Assembly (NCBI RefSeq): GCF_003449035.1
Contig: NZ_QRGB01000001.1
Coordinates: 2,604,001-2,668,000 of the forward strand
From: Pedobacter indicus
Lineage (GTDB): Bacteria; Bacteroidota; Bacteroidia; Sphingobacteriales; Sphingobacteriaceae
DNA length: 64,000 bases
Direction of reading: 5' to 3'
Part shown: positions 45,411-55,444 of the stretch, piece by piece
Layout of the letters: every line of letters begins with the position of its first letter
How positions within the stretch are numbered: position 1 is the first letter of the stretch
Program-made: the position numbers and the translations under genes
The notes under the pieces: model-generated
What the model saw: the letters and a program-made list of their open reading frames with translations, nothing else
What the model was told of the DNA's origin: nothing
Databases searched by the model: none

Positions 45411-46316
45411 TTAACTCAACTTTTCTCCGACCATTTCAAGAAGCTTTTTACTTTTAATAATGCCTTCTTCCTCACTCAAGTTACCACCTTCATACTCAAT
45501 TCCGACCCAACCTTTGTAGCGAGCATCTTTAACCATCTGCATCATTCTCATGTAGTCAATCTTACTTTCATAGCCTTCCGCATTAAAATCATGAGTTTTC
45601 GCACTCACTCCTTTTGCAAACGGCATCAGATCTTCTACACCTTGGTAACGATCATATTCGTAAAAGTTACCAAAATCTGGTAGAGAACCACAGTTCTTCA
45701 TATTTACTTCTTTCAGAATACTGCTTAGCCATTGACCATCGGAAGACAAACCTCCGTGGTTTTCTACAATCACATTAATCTTATAGTCTTTTGCAAAGGT
45801 ACTAAGCTTAGCAAGGCTGTCGACAGCAGCACTCTTCATCTCTTCAGGTGTTCCTTTACCGGCAGCATTTACACGAATTGATTTACATCCTAAGAAATTA
45901 GCCGCTTCTACCCATTTGTAATGGTTTTCTACAGCTTTGTTCCTGACATCCGCATTAACATCTGCCATGTTCCCTTCGCCGTCTATCATGATCAACACAT
46001 TCGTAACCCCATTGTCTTTTGCACGCTGATTTAACTCTGTCAAATAAGTCTTATCTTCTGCTTTATCCTTAAAAAATTGGTTTACGTACTCAACCCCGTA
46101 GATACCAAACTTTTTTGCTGCTGTTTCGGGGAACTGCATATTAGTCAATTTGCCATCAAAAAGTGTACGATGCAATGACCACTCAGCTAATGAAATCTTA
46201 AAAAACATCTTCTTTTTAGCAGCAAAACTGCCTAATGGAAGTGAAGGCAATACGGTTAAACCTAGTGCTCCGATACCTAACTGTTTCAAAAATTCTCTTC
46301 TGTTATTGTTTTCCAT
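45411..46316 (-). CDS. Tat-exported TIM-barrel protein (sugar phosphate isomerase/epimerase family)
   Basis: 301-residue protein with a twin-arginine signal (NNRREFLKQLGIGALGL, residues 3-19) and an AP-endonuclease-2-like (beta/alpha)8 barrel. Metal-binding candidates are visible in VIVENHGG (about 180-187), SLPDFGNF (about 212-219), AKTHDFN and GIEYEGG. Homologues in Bacteroidota are annotated xylose-isomerase-like or sugar phosphate isomerase/epimerase, with the true substrate unknown. No closely linked sugar genes. Gap of 33 bp to the next gene. Confidence 0.8.
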   Translation of the reverse strand: MENNNRREFLKQLGIGALGLTVLPSLPLGSFAAKKKMFFKISLAEWSLHRTLFDGKLTNMQFPETAAKKFGIYGVEYVNQFFKDKAEDKTYLTELNQRAKDNGVTNVLIMIDGEGNMADVNADVRNKAVENHYKWVEAANFLGCKSIRVNAAGKGTPEEMKSAAVDSLAKLSTFAKDYKINVIVENHGGLSSDGQWLSSILKEVNMKNCGSLPDFGNFYEYDRYQGVEDLMPFAKGVSAKTHDFNAEGYESKIDYMRMMQMVKDARYKGWVGIEYEGGNLSEEEGIIKSKKLLEMVGEKLS

Positions 46317-46349
46317 GGTGATGTATTTAATTATTATATTCTAGCTAAT

Positions 46350-47090
46350 TTATATGTTAGCCCAACCATGCGCTAAAACATCTGCTATATGCATGGTTTT
46401 GATGGGTAAATTATGTTTATCTATGTATGCTTGCAAATTCAATAGGCATGAGACATCTGTCGATATAATATAGTCTGCGTCCATTTCTAGAGCGTTGTGA
46501 ACTTTTTGCTCGGCCATAGCGGAAGATATCGAATCAAATTTAACGGCAAAAGTACCTCCGAACCCACAACAAACATCTGTGTCTCTCATTTCAACCAACT
46601 CGAGACCGTCTACCTTAGACAGCAACTGTCTCGGCTCTTCTTTAATGTGACAGTCCCGTAAACCCGAACAGGAATCATGATAGACCGCTCTGCCCTCGAG
46701 TTCCGCTCCAAAATAATCCTTTTTTAAAACGTTGATGAGGTAGTCTGACAATTCGTAAATATTACTTTGGATGTTGCGACATTTATTATGCACCATGGTA
46801 TTGGTAAACAATGCATTATAACCGTTCTTAACCATTCCTGTACAGGACGCAGAAGGTGAGACAATCGATCTGTTTTCAGTAAAATCATTCAGAAATTTTG
46901 TTCCGACACCTTTTGCTTCATCAAAGAAGCCAGCATTATAGGCAGGTTGACCGCAACAAGTTTGTTCAGGATTATAAATCACTTCGCAACCAGCTCTTTC
47001 TAAAACTTTAATGGTATTAAAAGCCGTCTGCGGATACAATTGATCAATAAAACAAGGAATGAAAACTTCTACAGTATTGTTTTTTGTCAT
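46350..47090 (-). CDS. LutA/YkgE-like (Fe-S) oxidoreductase subunit
   Basis: 246-residue protein with two cysteine-rich CCG domains: PEQTCCGQPAYNAG (about residues 36-49) with CIDQLYP before it, and DSCSGLRD with DVCCGFGGTFAVK (about 150-185). These bind a noncanonical 4Fe-4S cluster or connect subunits in LutABC lactate oxidation and related enzymes. The frame is open from 47168, but that start would overlap the MFS gene; the ATG at 47090 (MTKNNTVEVFIPCF) gives the family length. lutB and lutC are not in this window, so lactate use is not assured. Confidence 0.82.
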   Translation of the reverse strand: MTKNNTVEVFIPCFIDQLYPQTAFNTIKVLERAGCEVIYNPEQTCCGQPAYNAGFFDEAKGVGTKFLNDFTENRSIVSPSASCTGMVKNGYNALFTNTMVHNKCRNIQSNIYELSDYLINVLKKDYFGAELEGRAVYHDSCSGLRDCHIKEEPRQLLSKVDGLELVEMRDTDVCCGFGGTFAVKFDSISSAMAEQKVHNALEMDADYIISTDVSCLLNLQAYIDKHNLPIKTMHIADVLAHGWANI

Positions 47091-47145
47091 ATAAAACAAA
47101 GTTAGAATAATAATCAATATCCAATAATAAACATGATCCGAAAAT

Positions 47146-48456
47146 TTAGTTTGCTTTCTGCAAAACACTTACTTTAGGTACACGGAGCAGAAAAAGGAAC
47201 CCTAAGGCAAAGAAAATAGCAAGGAATAAAGCTGAGGTGCGGATATTGCCAGTTAATTCTTCAACGAAGCCAAACGTAAATAAACCTATTACAATCGCTA
47301 TTTTCTCTGTGACGTCATAAAAACTGAAAAATGAGGTGGTATCTTCTGTCTGCTCAGGGATGAGCTTTGAAAAGGTAGATCTTGAAATTGATTGCGTACC
47401 TCCCATAACTAGACCAACCAGGATCGCCAGTATATAAAACTGAACCTCATTATTGATAACGAATGCTGATAAGCATACAACAATCCATAAAAGGACAACA
47501 AGCATGAGAACTTTGATATTCCCAATGATACGTACCATCCAAGACATCAGATAAGCACCGGCAATTGCCACGAGCTGGATGGCTAAAATTGTGGCGATAA
47601 GCTTTGATGCACCTAAACCAAGCACCTTTTCACCAAATGCAGCAGAGACCAACATGATGGTTTGAACCCCCATCGCATAAAAGAAAAAGGCCGTAAGAAA
47701 ACGCTTGAGAACTGGTATGTTTTTAATCGATATCCAAACCTTCTTCAGTTCGATAAAACCCTTTTTTAAAACCTCCCTTTTGAAGTCCTTTTGATGCTTC
47801 AATGAATCCGGGAGCACACGAAATGATACCTGAGAAAACAATACCCACCATAAGCCCACAAGAAGAAAAGAAAATCTTGCAGGAAAGGACCCATCGGTTA
47901 TACCGAACCATTCTGGTTTTATTACAAATATAAAGCAGATAATTTGAAGGATAACGCTACCAACATAGCCATAAGCAAAGCCCTTTGCACTAACCTGGTC
48001 TTGCTTGTCAACTGTAGCGATCTCAGGCAAATAGGAATTATTAAACAACACGCCCCCTATATAACCCATCGCCGCCAAAGAAGAGCAGATTATTCCCAGC
48101 TCTAAGGTTTCATACTTAAAAAAATACAAAGCCATACAAGCAAAAGCACCCAGGTACGTAAACAGCTTCATCAATTGTTTCCGATTGCCCCGGTAATCTG
48201 CAATCGACGACAAAACAGGTAGTATCAGAACCATTATTAAATAGGAAAAAGCAAGAGAATAATTAGCTAGTGCAGTATTGATGAAAGTGAAACCAAAAAA
48301 ATCAACGCGATCACCATGTTCCTCGGTGGTCGTGATAATCGTATAGTATGCTGGGAATATGGTTGACGTAATGACTAAATTGTACGCAGAATTGGCCCAA
48401 TCGAACATTGCCCACCCGCGGATTATCGACTTATTATTTTTGGTAATACTTTCCAT
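47146..48456 (-). CDS. UMF1-type MFS transporter
   Basis: 436-residue membrane protein with 12 helices, similar to the UMF1/Atg22-like branch of the major facilitator superfamily. The N-terminal WAMFDWANSAYNLVITST and the motif SIADYRGNRKQLMK are typical, as is GGTQSISRSTFSKLIPE at about residue 360. Substrate unknown; amino acids or peptides are suggested for the family. The start overlaps the end of recQ by 23 bases, so both are probably cotranscribed. Confidence 0.8.
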   Translation of the reverse strand: MESITKNNKSIIRGWAMFDWANSAYNLVITSTIFPAYYTIITTTEEHGDRVDFFGFTFINTALANYSLAFSYLIMVLILPVLSSIADYRGNRKQLMKLFTYLGAFACMALYFFKYETLELGIICSSLAAMGYIGGVLFNNSYLPEIATVDKQDQVSAKGFAYGYVGSVILQIICFIFVIKPEWFGITDGSFPARFSFLLVGLWWVLFSQVSFRVLPDSLKHQKDFKREVLKKGFIELKKVWISIKNIPVLKRFLTAFFFYAMGVQTIMLVSAAFGEKVLGLGASKLIATILAIQLVAIAGAYLMSWMVRIIGNIKVLMLVVLLWIVVCLSAFVINNEVQFYILAILVGLVMGGTQSISRSTFSKLIPEQTEDTTSFFSFYDVTEKIAIVIGLFTFGFVEELTGNIRTSALFLAIFFALGFLFLLRVPKVSVLQKAN

Positions 48457-50335
48457 TATTCATTTTAATTTCGCCAGAGTCGATAAGCTTACGTATAAAA
48501 CTAAGTTTCATTTTATCACTGCCATTATCTATTCCGTCAACCAGTTCATCGAGTGTCAAAGGTCCATCTACCAGCAAATTGGTTATCTCGACATATATTT
48601 TTCCTTCTAGCTCTTCATCGCTTCCGGCACTCCGCTTCAAAATACATACATCGCAGATCAGACAATCGGGAGATTCGTTTTCTCCAAAGTAAGCCAACAA
48701 TTTCCGACTCCGACATTCGTCATTCTCTAAGTAGTTGAATATTGATTTCAATTGTGCTTCAGCGATACGCTTCCTCTCTACAATATACTGATGATCAACC
48801 GTTAAGTGTTTTGTATCACTTCTGGGACGCATAAATTGAAGCTGTGGACTATCTTTTTGTTTTAAATAGGTCAGCACGCCCATATCATTCATTTTCTGCA
48901 AAAGAGAATAGACATGTTGAGTCGGAAGGTTCAGTTTTCGTGCAACATCTGTCTCTCTTATATCAACAAAGTGATCAAATGCAGGACCATAAGTACGGAG
49001 GATAAACTTAATAACCGAATCCATATTGGCATGTTCAACCTGAAAGCGATATAATTCGGTTGCGTCCACTTCGAAACTGATCCTAGAAGGCAGAAACACA
49101 TTTTCGGTGACGCTGATCCATTCATCTCGTTCCAGAAACTTCAATGACGCCATCGTTTTAATAACATTGAGCGTGTAACGCTTACAAAAGTCTCCGATAT
49201 CAAAATCAAAAACGACACCCTCGCCTGCCCCATAGGCTAATTGAAAATAATTACCTAATTGAAAATAGGTTTGAGCAACTTCTTGGACACTGGGAAAACT
49301 TTGTTCAAAATTAGATTTCAGCTTCAATTTGTCGGCTTCATTGTAAAGGAGTACGGCGTAAGACTTATTTCCATCTCGCCCCGCTCGTCCGGCTTCTTGA
49401 AAATAGGCTTCAAGATGTTCGGGTATATCTAGATGTACTACCAAGCGTACATTAGGCTTATCAATTCCCATCCCGAAGGCATTTGTAGAGACGATAATTT
49501 GAGTCTCATTTTTCATCCAAGCATCTTGTTTCCGGTTCCTTTCATTCGTGCCTAACCCTGCATGATAATAGTCGGCATTGATGCCGTTCATAATCAAAAA
49601 TCTGGCAATCTCTTTGGTTTCACGGCGACTTCGAACATAGACAATCCCAGAGCCCGGCGTACGATTAATAATCCTTAGCAAGCGTTGCATCTTGTTTTCC
49701 TCAAACAGAGCCATATATGCCAAGTTATCACGAAAAAAACTCCTCTTAAGCACATGGCTATGCTGAGGGTCGAAGTCGAGCTTTTCTTGAATATCTTCGA
49801 CAACTCTTTCAACAGCCGTCGCCGTCAGTGCAAGTACAGGAACTCCCGGATGCAATGTCCTTAAGATTTTTATATCAAGATAAGCAGGACGGAAATCATA
49901 GCCCCACTGTGAAATACAGTGTGCCTCGTCGATAGCAAACAAAGATATGTTCATATGCTTGATACGCTCCTGAACAAGTTCATTTCGCAGTCTTTCAGGA
50001 GACAGGTACAGGAACTTGATATCGCCGAAAATGCAGTTATCTAGCGCTATATCGACTTCCTTCTTACCCATACCGGAAAAGATAGCGATCGCTTTGATGC
50101 CTTTTGCTTTCAGGCTTTCAACTTGATCTTTCATCAACGCTATTAACGGGCTGACTACAATACATATTCCAGGTCGGATAAGTGTAGGCACTTGAAAACA
50201 AATGGATTTACCACCTCCGGTGGGCATCAACGCCAGCGTATCCCTCCCTTCAATTACTGAATTAATGACGTCCTCTTGAAGTGGACGAAAAGAGGAATAC
50301 CCCCAATGTTTCTGTAAAACCTCATGAATGGTCAT
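48434..50335 (-). CDS. recQ: ATP-dependent DNA helicase RecQ
   Basis: 633-residue 3'-5' DNA helicase. Walker A is PTGGGKS (residues 38-44), the DEAH box is Asp136-His139, motif VI is QEAGRAGRDG, and the RecQ-C-terminal zinc site is at CRSRKLLAYFGE and CLICDVC (about residues 513-540), followed by a winged-helix domain. The HRDC domain of full-length RecQ (about 730 residues) seems missing, as is common for the shorter RecQ copy of Bacteroidota. ComEC lies next to it with a 24-bp gap. It may act in recombination after DNA uptake; this is inferred. Confidence 0.93.
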   Translation of the reverse strand: MTIHEVLQKHWGYSSFRPLQEDVINSVIEGRDTLALMPTGGGKSICFQVPTLIRPGICIVVSPLIALMKDQVESLKAKGIKAIAIFSGMGKKEVDIALDNCIFGDIKFLYLSPERLRNELVQERIKHMNISLFAIDEAHCISQWGYDFRPAYLDIKILRTLHPGVPVLALTATAVERVVEDIQEKLDFDPQHSHVLKRSFFRDNLAYMALFEENKMQRLLRIINRTPGSGIVYVRSRRETKEIARFLIMNGINADYYHAGLGTNERNRKQDAWMKNETQIIVSTNAFGMGIDKPNVRLVVHLDIPEHLEAYFQEAGRAGRDGNKSYAVLLYNEADKLKLKSNFEQSFPSVQEVAQTYFQLGNYFQLAYGAGEGVVFDFDIGDFCKRYTLNVIKTMASLKFLERDEWISVTENVFLPSRISFEVDATELYRFQVEHANMDSVIKFILRTYGPAFDHFVDIRETDVARKLNLPTQHVYSLLQKMNDMGVLTYLKQKDSPQLQFMRPRSDTKHLTVDHQYIVERKRIAEAQLKSIFNYLENDECRSRKLLAYFGENESPDCLICDVCILKRSAGSDEELEGKIYVEITNLLVDGPLTLDELVDGIDNGSDKMKLSFIRKLIDSGEIKMNNGKYYQK

Positions 50336-50359
50336 AGCTATGAAGCATACGTTAAAGAC

Positions 50360-52465
50360 TCACCAAACATAGTGAAAATTATCCTTTAGAACATACACGG
50401 GAATCTTCATTTTTTCAGCCTCGACTTTCATCTTTTGGATATACCACCATGCATTGCTTCCATCTAAAATCATCTGATCGAACGTCATAATGTCTTGCAT
50501 TTCACTTATACTGTGCAGTGAATTGTTTTTTACAATGAAAAGGTCTACAGCAATGTTACCTTGCAACTCCATCGGGCGATCGAAGACAAACAGGGTCTTG
50601 TTTCCCAACTGAATAAAATGTTCGTAAACCAAAAAATCCTCGTTTAGAAACGTATCAACATGATGGATAAAATTAGGAGGTTTAGCCAACGCTAAAAAAC
50701 TTGGCTTAACTGAATATTCGAAAGTCGAATCATGCTCGTCTTTAAAGTTCGTATACAAATAGGCGTTCTCCCTTTGGAATATACCTATCGCAGTATTCTT
50801 GCCCACATTATAAATCTTAATTTGGTTAAGGTGTCTTTCTGAATACTTTTGCAACGATCGATCTAGTCCTAAGAGAATCAAACCGATAAATATTAAATAG
50901 ATTGCCGTTTTCTTTTTATGAAAAACGAAAAAACTTGCGGCTAAAACGACTAGATACAAGACCAAAAAATGCCAGGATTCAGTCCACCGAAGATTTAAAC
51001 TGGAATATGGCAACTCCCCAAAATAGACCAAGACTTCTTTTGTGATTTTAATAGTTGCTTCAAGAAATTGAGCCAGAAACAGCTGAAGCCCGCCTGATGG
51101 TAAAAGAAGAACGAGGATGCCGATATATAGAATTAAGGTAGCTGGCAATAGAATAAAAAGGTTTGCTGGCAAAAAATAAACAGGAAAAAAATAAAAATAA
51201 TAAGTGACTAAAGGAAAGGTTGCTAGTTGCGCGGCAAGAGAAATTGAGATATATGACCACAACGTTTTAAGTATTGGATTGGAGAAACCCGGTGCTAAAT
51301 AAAACTTGGGGTAAAAATACACGATACCAAGTACAGACAAATACGAAAGTTGAAAACCAATATCTGATAAGAACCGCGGATTATACATTAAAAGAATAAA
51401 TGCTGAAAAAGCGATGGTGTTGTATATTTGGTTTTGCCGAACCATACTCAGTGCTAAAATCCCTAAGCTAAGCATAATGGAGGCTCGGAGCACCGAAGGT
51501 GATAAGCCCGTTATAAGTGCATACAGCCAAATTAACGCAATGAGTATAACAGCCTTTAGCCAGATCCATTTAGACTTTCTATTCCAAAGCAATAAGAATG
51601 AAAACACGGAAAATATGATGCCTACGTGAAGGCCTGAAACAGAGAGAACGTGGATCGTTCCAGTTGTCGAAAAGGTATTCAATAAATCACGATCCAAATC
51701 GCTACGGTAACCTAACACGAGTGTTGATGCAATAGCATGTACATCCTTTTCAACCAGGATGCTTTCTAACTTCGCTACCATATTTTCCCTCAGACCAAGA
51801 GCAAAATCAATTAAATCATCACCTTGATTTTCACCAATCTTTTTTACTTGTTTATGTGTTAAATAACTTTGATGCCAGATTTCCCGACCGGCCATGTACT
51901 GTTTATAATTGAATTCATTTGGATTAAAACTGGGCTTGAGTTCATTGAAGTCAGCTTCAATAAGCAGTTGATCGCCATAATAGTAGATTTGCTCCAGATC
52001 ATTTAAAGAATCACGTTGGATGCTGAGTAAAAGCCTCCCCTTGCGTGCTGAGATCAGACTGTCAGTGACGGAATGTGTGACTTGTACTGGGAAGCGAATG
52101 GTTTTTTCTGTAATTCTAGGTTCATCGGCAACAAAACCTATAAGTGCATCCGTCGGATCGTGGCTAAAGTGACCGCGTTGAATCAACGGGTCTGGATGCC
52201 ACATACGCGCCCAACCCAGTGCAAATAAGAAAATATAAAATAGAACACTCAGCGTCGGATAATTTCTAAACTTACGGAGCTTAGTTATACCGATCATCAA
52301 GAAAAAAAGAGCGATTGATAAGCCAGCTATTATACAAACTAAATAGAAAACATGAACTTGAGGTCGAATCCAATGCCCCATACCTATCCCTGCAATCAAT
52401 GCAAAAACAAATCGGACAAAAGGCCATGCAGCAAAATTGATATTGTTTTCTTTCAACCCTTGCAT
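50360..52465 (-). CDS. comEC: ComEC/Rec2 competence DNA channel
   Basis: 701-residue inner-membrane protein of the ComEC/Rec2 family, the channel for single-stranded DNA in natural transformation. It has an N-terminal DUF4131 region with beta-rich domain (about 30-200) and a helical Competence domain whose signature GTIHVLSVSGLHVGIIF lies near residues 260-276, and ITGLSPSVLRASIMLSLG. The C-terminal metallo-beta-lactamase domain of many ComEC proteins is not evident; only a short domain follows the last helices (about 535-701). Overlap and gaps of 3 and 24 bp connect it to the HhH-barrel and recQ genes. Confidence 0.9.
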   Translation of the reverse strand: MQGLKENNINFAAWPFVRFVFALIAGIGMGHWIRPQVHVFYLVCIIAGLSIALFFLMIGITKLRKFRNYPTLSVLFYIFLFALGWARMWHPDPLIQRGHFSHDPTDALIGFVADEPRITEKTIRFPVQVTHSVTDSLISARKGRLLLSIQRDSLNDLEQIYYYGDQLLIEADFNELKPSFNPNEFNYKQYMAGREIWHQSYLTHKQVKKIGENQGDDLIDFALGLRENMVAKLESILVEKDVHAIASTLVLGYRSDLDRDLLNTFSTTGTIHVLSVSGLHVGIIFSVFSFLLLWNRKSKWIWLKAVILIALIWLYALITGLSPSVLRASIMLSLGILALSMVRQNQIYNTIAFSAFILLMYNPRFLSDIGFQLSYLSVLGIVYFYPKFYLAPGFSNPILKTLWSYISISLAAQLATFPLVTYYFYFFPVYFLPANLFILLPATLILYIGILVLLLPSGGLQLFLAQFLEATIKITKEVLVYFGELPYSSLNLRWTESWHFLVLYLVVLAASFFVFHKKKTAIYLIFIGLILLGLDRSLQKYSERHLNQIKIYNVGKNTAIGIFQRENAYLYTNFKDEHDSTFEYSVKPSFLALAKPPNFIHHVDTFLNEDFLVYEHFIQLGNKTLFVFDRPMELQGNIAVDLFIVKNNSLHSISEMQDIMTFDQMILDGSNAWWYIQKMKVEAEKMKIPVYVLKDNFHYVW

Positions 52466-52468
52466 TAT

Positions 52469-54514
52469 CTAAATTTGAAAACGTAGTTGTAATCGGATAT
52501 CGGAGCGAGTGCGGCCTTCTATATAATTAAGACCTGAACCGATCCCCTCGTCTTTATATAGTGAACTCGCATACCGCGCCCAAAAATTGATCTTACGACT
52601 CAGACGGTAGCGCAGATTGATATAAAAACGAAGACCCTCACCATAGTAAGGAATTGAAGAATGTGCGTATAAAACATTGTTCTCGAAGACATAGTGCCTT
52701 GAATTGTAACTGTCTGTTTTAAACGCAGCCAAACGAACGTTCCCACTAACGGGATTTCCCATGGGCTTATAAATCAAGTCATGATAGAAGAGCCAACCGC
52801 TTTCGGTACCACTATTCCCTTTTTTATAAGTAATCAGTTCTGCTCGATTTCGAAAGCTTATATTGTCGTTAACTTTATAGCTTCCCTGGAGCCGTATTTG
52901 GTGACGAACTACATTGGCTATCTCGTTCACCACGTTTGTGCTGGATAAATTTTCTTGTTTGTTCCGATAACGATAGCGGATGGAAAATATATTTGACCGA
53001 ATCGGAGCATATGATATTTGAGTAAATAGATCGTAACCATCTGAAGGTGCATCTACCCGATACTTAATCCAGGGGAATCTAAAATAGTCAGCATAAGCCA
53101 CCCACTCTACTCTGCGATTGGGATTCCATATTAATCCGGAATAAAATCCGTTTTCATTTGTAGCATTTGTGTTTTCGGAAAATGGACTGCTCAAAAACCC
53201 ATGAAAGTCTTTTTGGTAATTTCGATAGAGAGCCACAAAGGATAACTGATCTGAGAGGCCAGCAATAGCACCATTTAAAAAACCAAAACTGCGATATGAG
53301 TTTGCGGCTCCCTCACCAAATAGGTAAAGATTTTTATATGTATACTGGTAGTAGATGCTGGCACTTTCCAGCGAGCGGCCACGGAAGCTGAATTGATTGT
53401 ATAATTGTTCATTAGGTGAACGAGGCTTGTTAAAATTAGTGCTTAAAAAAGTTCCTCCAATATTTAAATGAGATGAGCTATACTTCATGTTAGCTCCGTA
53501 AATAAATTGATTGACAGACTCTCTGTTTTTTATTTCCGCCGGTGTCCGATGATATCCTGATAAATTAAGGGAACTGAACGCACTTGAATCACTTGTCAAG
53601 GTTCCATCAAGAGACCGATAAGAAACGAAAGGAGAAAGCTCGATCTTACCAAACTGCAATGTCGTCGCCAAGCCACGTAAGTAATCTGCCTCATTGGTCG
53701 ATGTATGAGGTCTAATGCCTGTCCCATTCCGAGCGACATGATGTACGAGAGCGCCTTTTCCAAAGCTGTAGGAGTTCCAAATATTCAATCCCTGTCCAAA
53801 AGCTAATGAATAATCACCGATTACGAGCTTCTTTAAATATCCGACATCCTGAATGAGAATACTTCCAGAATAGTAATCGAATCCCCGACTTTGAGTACCT
53901 GTGAAAAACTCTTCGCCAGGATCTTTCTCCATATTGACAGCAAGTTGAAATTTGTTATTGATCCGAAACCGGTACCTCAACAATAAATGATCGGGCGTAC
54001 CTAGGTATCTAGACCTATCCTCATCTTTGATAGAATACCCTCTCTGTGTTTCAACGACCCTTCCATAGCGAAGCATTAAATCATGTTTTTTTTTTGCTGA
54101 ATTTGAACGTAACCGCTTTTTTTCTGTCGATATTCGAATAAACGGCAGAAGCCATTGCCGACTGATCTCATCTAGAGAACTGATCGACTGTAATTCGTAA
54201 ATAGAAACGAAGTTTCCACTTTCATTCCGATGATCTAAAATTTCTTGAATTTGAAGATCTGAAAGAAAGATGAGATTCTTCAGGTCTTCATAACTAGCCG
54301 TGTTTAAGTCAATTGGATTTCTAAGGTAATAATTGAGCAATTCTTCTATTTCAGAAAGATCCAGCTCACTTTCTTCGTCGGTTGTTATGCTTTCCAATAG
54401 ATTTTCAAAAATCGAAAGGTTAATTTGTTGAGTATCGCGATCTTCTTGCGCATAGGAAAAAGCAGTGCAACAACAGATGGTTATCGAGAGGAAAAAAAAG
54501 CTTCTGAAAAACAT
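52469..54514 (-). CDS. Helix-hairpin-helix protein with a predicted outer-membrane barrel
   Basis: 681-residue exported protein. A signal peptide (residues 1-22) and an acidic linker precede a ComEA-like helix-hairpin-helix region (PIDLNTASYEDLKNL to SGNFVSIYELQSI, about residues 67-112), the fold by which ComEA grips DNA. About 530 residues of alternating beta-strands with many Tyr and Phe follow, ending in RLQLRFQI, an aromatic/hydrophobic tail typical of outer-membrane barrels. An in-frame TTG lies 3 codons upstream, but the ATG at 54514 opens the signal peptide. It lies 3 bases from comEC. A role in DNA uptake is inferred. Confidence 0.75.
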   Translation of the reverse strand: MFFRSFFFLSITICCCTAFSYAQEDRDTQQINLSIFENLLESITTDEESELDLSEIEELLNYYLRNPIDLNTASYEDLKNLIFLSDLQIQEILDHRNESGNFVSIYELQSISSLDEISRQWLLPFIRISTEKKRLRSNSAKKKHDLMLRYGRVVETQRGYSIKDEDRSRYLGTPDHLLLRYRFRINNKFQLAVNMEKDPGEEFFTGTQSRGFDYYSGSILIQDVGYLKKLVIGDYSLAFGQGLNIWNSYSFGKGALVHHVARNGTGIRPHTSTNEADYLRGLATTLQFGKIELSPFVSYRSLDGTLTSDSSAFSSLNLSGYHRTPAEIKNRESVNQFIYGANMKYSSSHLNIGGTFLSTNFNKPRSPNEQLYNQFSFRGRSLESASIYYQYTYKNLYLFGEGAANSYRSFGFLNGAIAGLSDQLSFVALYRNYQKDFHGFLSSPFSENTNATNENGFYSGLIWNPNRRVEWVAYADYFRFPWIKYRVDAPSDGYDLFTQISYAPIRSNIFSIRYRYRNKQENLSSTNVVNEIANVVRHQIRLQGSYKVNDNISFRNRAELITYKKGNSGTESGWLFYHDLIYKPMGNPVSGNVRLAAFKTDSYNSRHYVFENNVLYAHSSIPYYGEGLRFYINLRYRLSRKINFWARYASSLYKDEGIGSGLNYIEGRTRSDIRLQLRFQI

Positions 54515-54525
54515 GGGGATCAAGA

Positions 54526-55344
54526 CTAAAATCTATAATCAATTGATATTTGAGGAGAATAACCTAATTGTGGATGATGAGACGTCGCGATGTCGAAATT
54601 GAACTTTTTAGTTATAACCCCCACCCCTACGTATTGCATAAATGGATTTACAGATATACCGCCGCGTACGGCAAGCCAGCTCATCGGTAAATATTCTGTA
54701 CCAAATGCAAAATCGACTTGTTCGGAATAAGATATCTCGGTCAAAAGGACTACCTGCTGTGTGAATATGTATGATGATCCTAGGCGAAGATGAATGGGTT
54801 GAGAGCTCGGGTTATTTGCAGTTGTCGTCAACCGAAGGTGGCTGGCACTGAGCCCTATGCTTGCCAACTGGCTTAAGGCATACTGTGCACCTACATCGAA
54901 AGAAAAATGATTGCGTTGTAGATCCGTCGCAAGATTTATTAGATGATAATTTGTAGATAATCCGACGGCAAAATCTTTAGACAATGACTTTGCAAGGGTA
55001 AGTCCAGTACTCAATGTCTGGTAAAAATCTTTAAACCGATAATAGTGAACGTAGGTTCCAAAATTAAGGAAACCAGCAGGATAGGCTATTTTACCGGTTA
55101 AACTCTGGGTGTTAGTACTAAAAAAATACTCGCTATAAAGCGCACTCAATACAGGTCGTTCTATGCTTGCAATACCAGCAGGGTTATAACCAATACTGTG
55201 CACACCTTTCGTGACACCTCCGATATTTCCGAGACCCAAGTTTTTCGTGGCAGGAAGAGTCTGCCCCTTGGTTTCAATTGCGCCAAACATCAACAATAAA
55301 ACAAAAACCCTCATCAGTAGACGACGAGCATCATGATCTATCAT
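54526..55344 (-). CDS. PorV/PorQ-like outer-membrane protein
   Basis: 272-residue exported protein of the PorV/PorQ (FadL-fold) type. The N-terminal signature after the signal peptide, GLGNIGGVTKGVHSIGYNPAGIA (about residues 37-59), is the Bacteroidota PorV-type motif, and a barrel of amphipathic strands ends in ISIDYRF. PorV and PorQ serve the type IX secretion system in other species; here it lies beside the HhH barrel and comEC genes, so it may be their partner instead. An in-frame ATG at 55314 would start directly at the signal peptide (MRVFVLLLMFG) and may be the real start. Confidence 0.72.
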   Translation of the reverse strand: MIDHDARRLLMRVFVLLLMFGAIETKGQTLPATKNLGLGNIGGVTKGVHSIGYNPAGIASIERPVLSALYSEYFFSTNTQSLTGKIAYPAGFLNFGTYVHYYRFKDFYQTLSTGLTLAKSLSKDFAVGLSTNYHLINLATDLQRNHFSFDVGAQYALSQLASIGLSASHLRLTTTANNPSSQPIHLRLGSSYIFTQQVVLLTEISYSEQVDFAFGTEYLPMSWLAVRGGISVNPFMQYVGVGVITKKFNFDIATSHHPQLGYSPQISIDYRF

Positions 55345-55444
55345 ATCAACATGAAATACAAATTGTGCCCGAACTTAGCTAAAATTACAATTAGAAAAAA
55401 ATCAGCTTTCCGGAAAGGAAACTATCATGACAATGCCTGAATAC

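Noticed and set aside
52733-52744. GAACGTTC palindrome resembling the operator, inside the HhH-barrel gene
   Set aside because: Only the core 8 bases match and it is far from any sugar gene or promoter.
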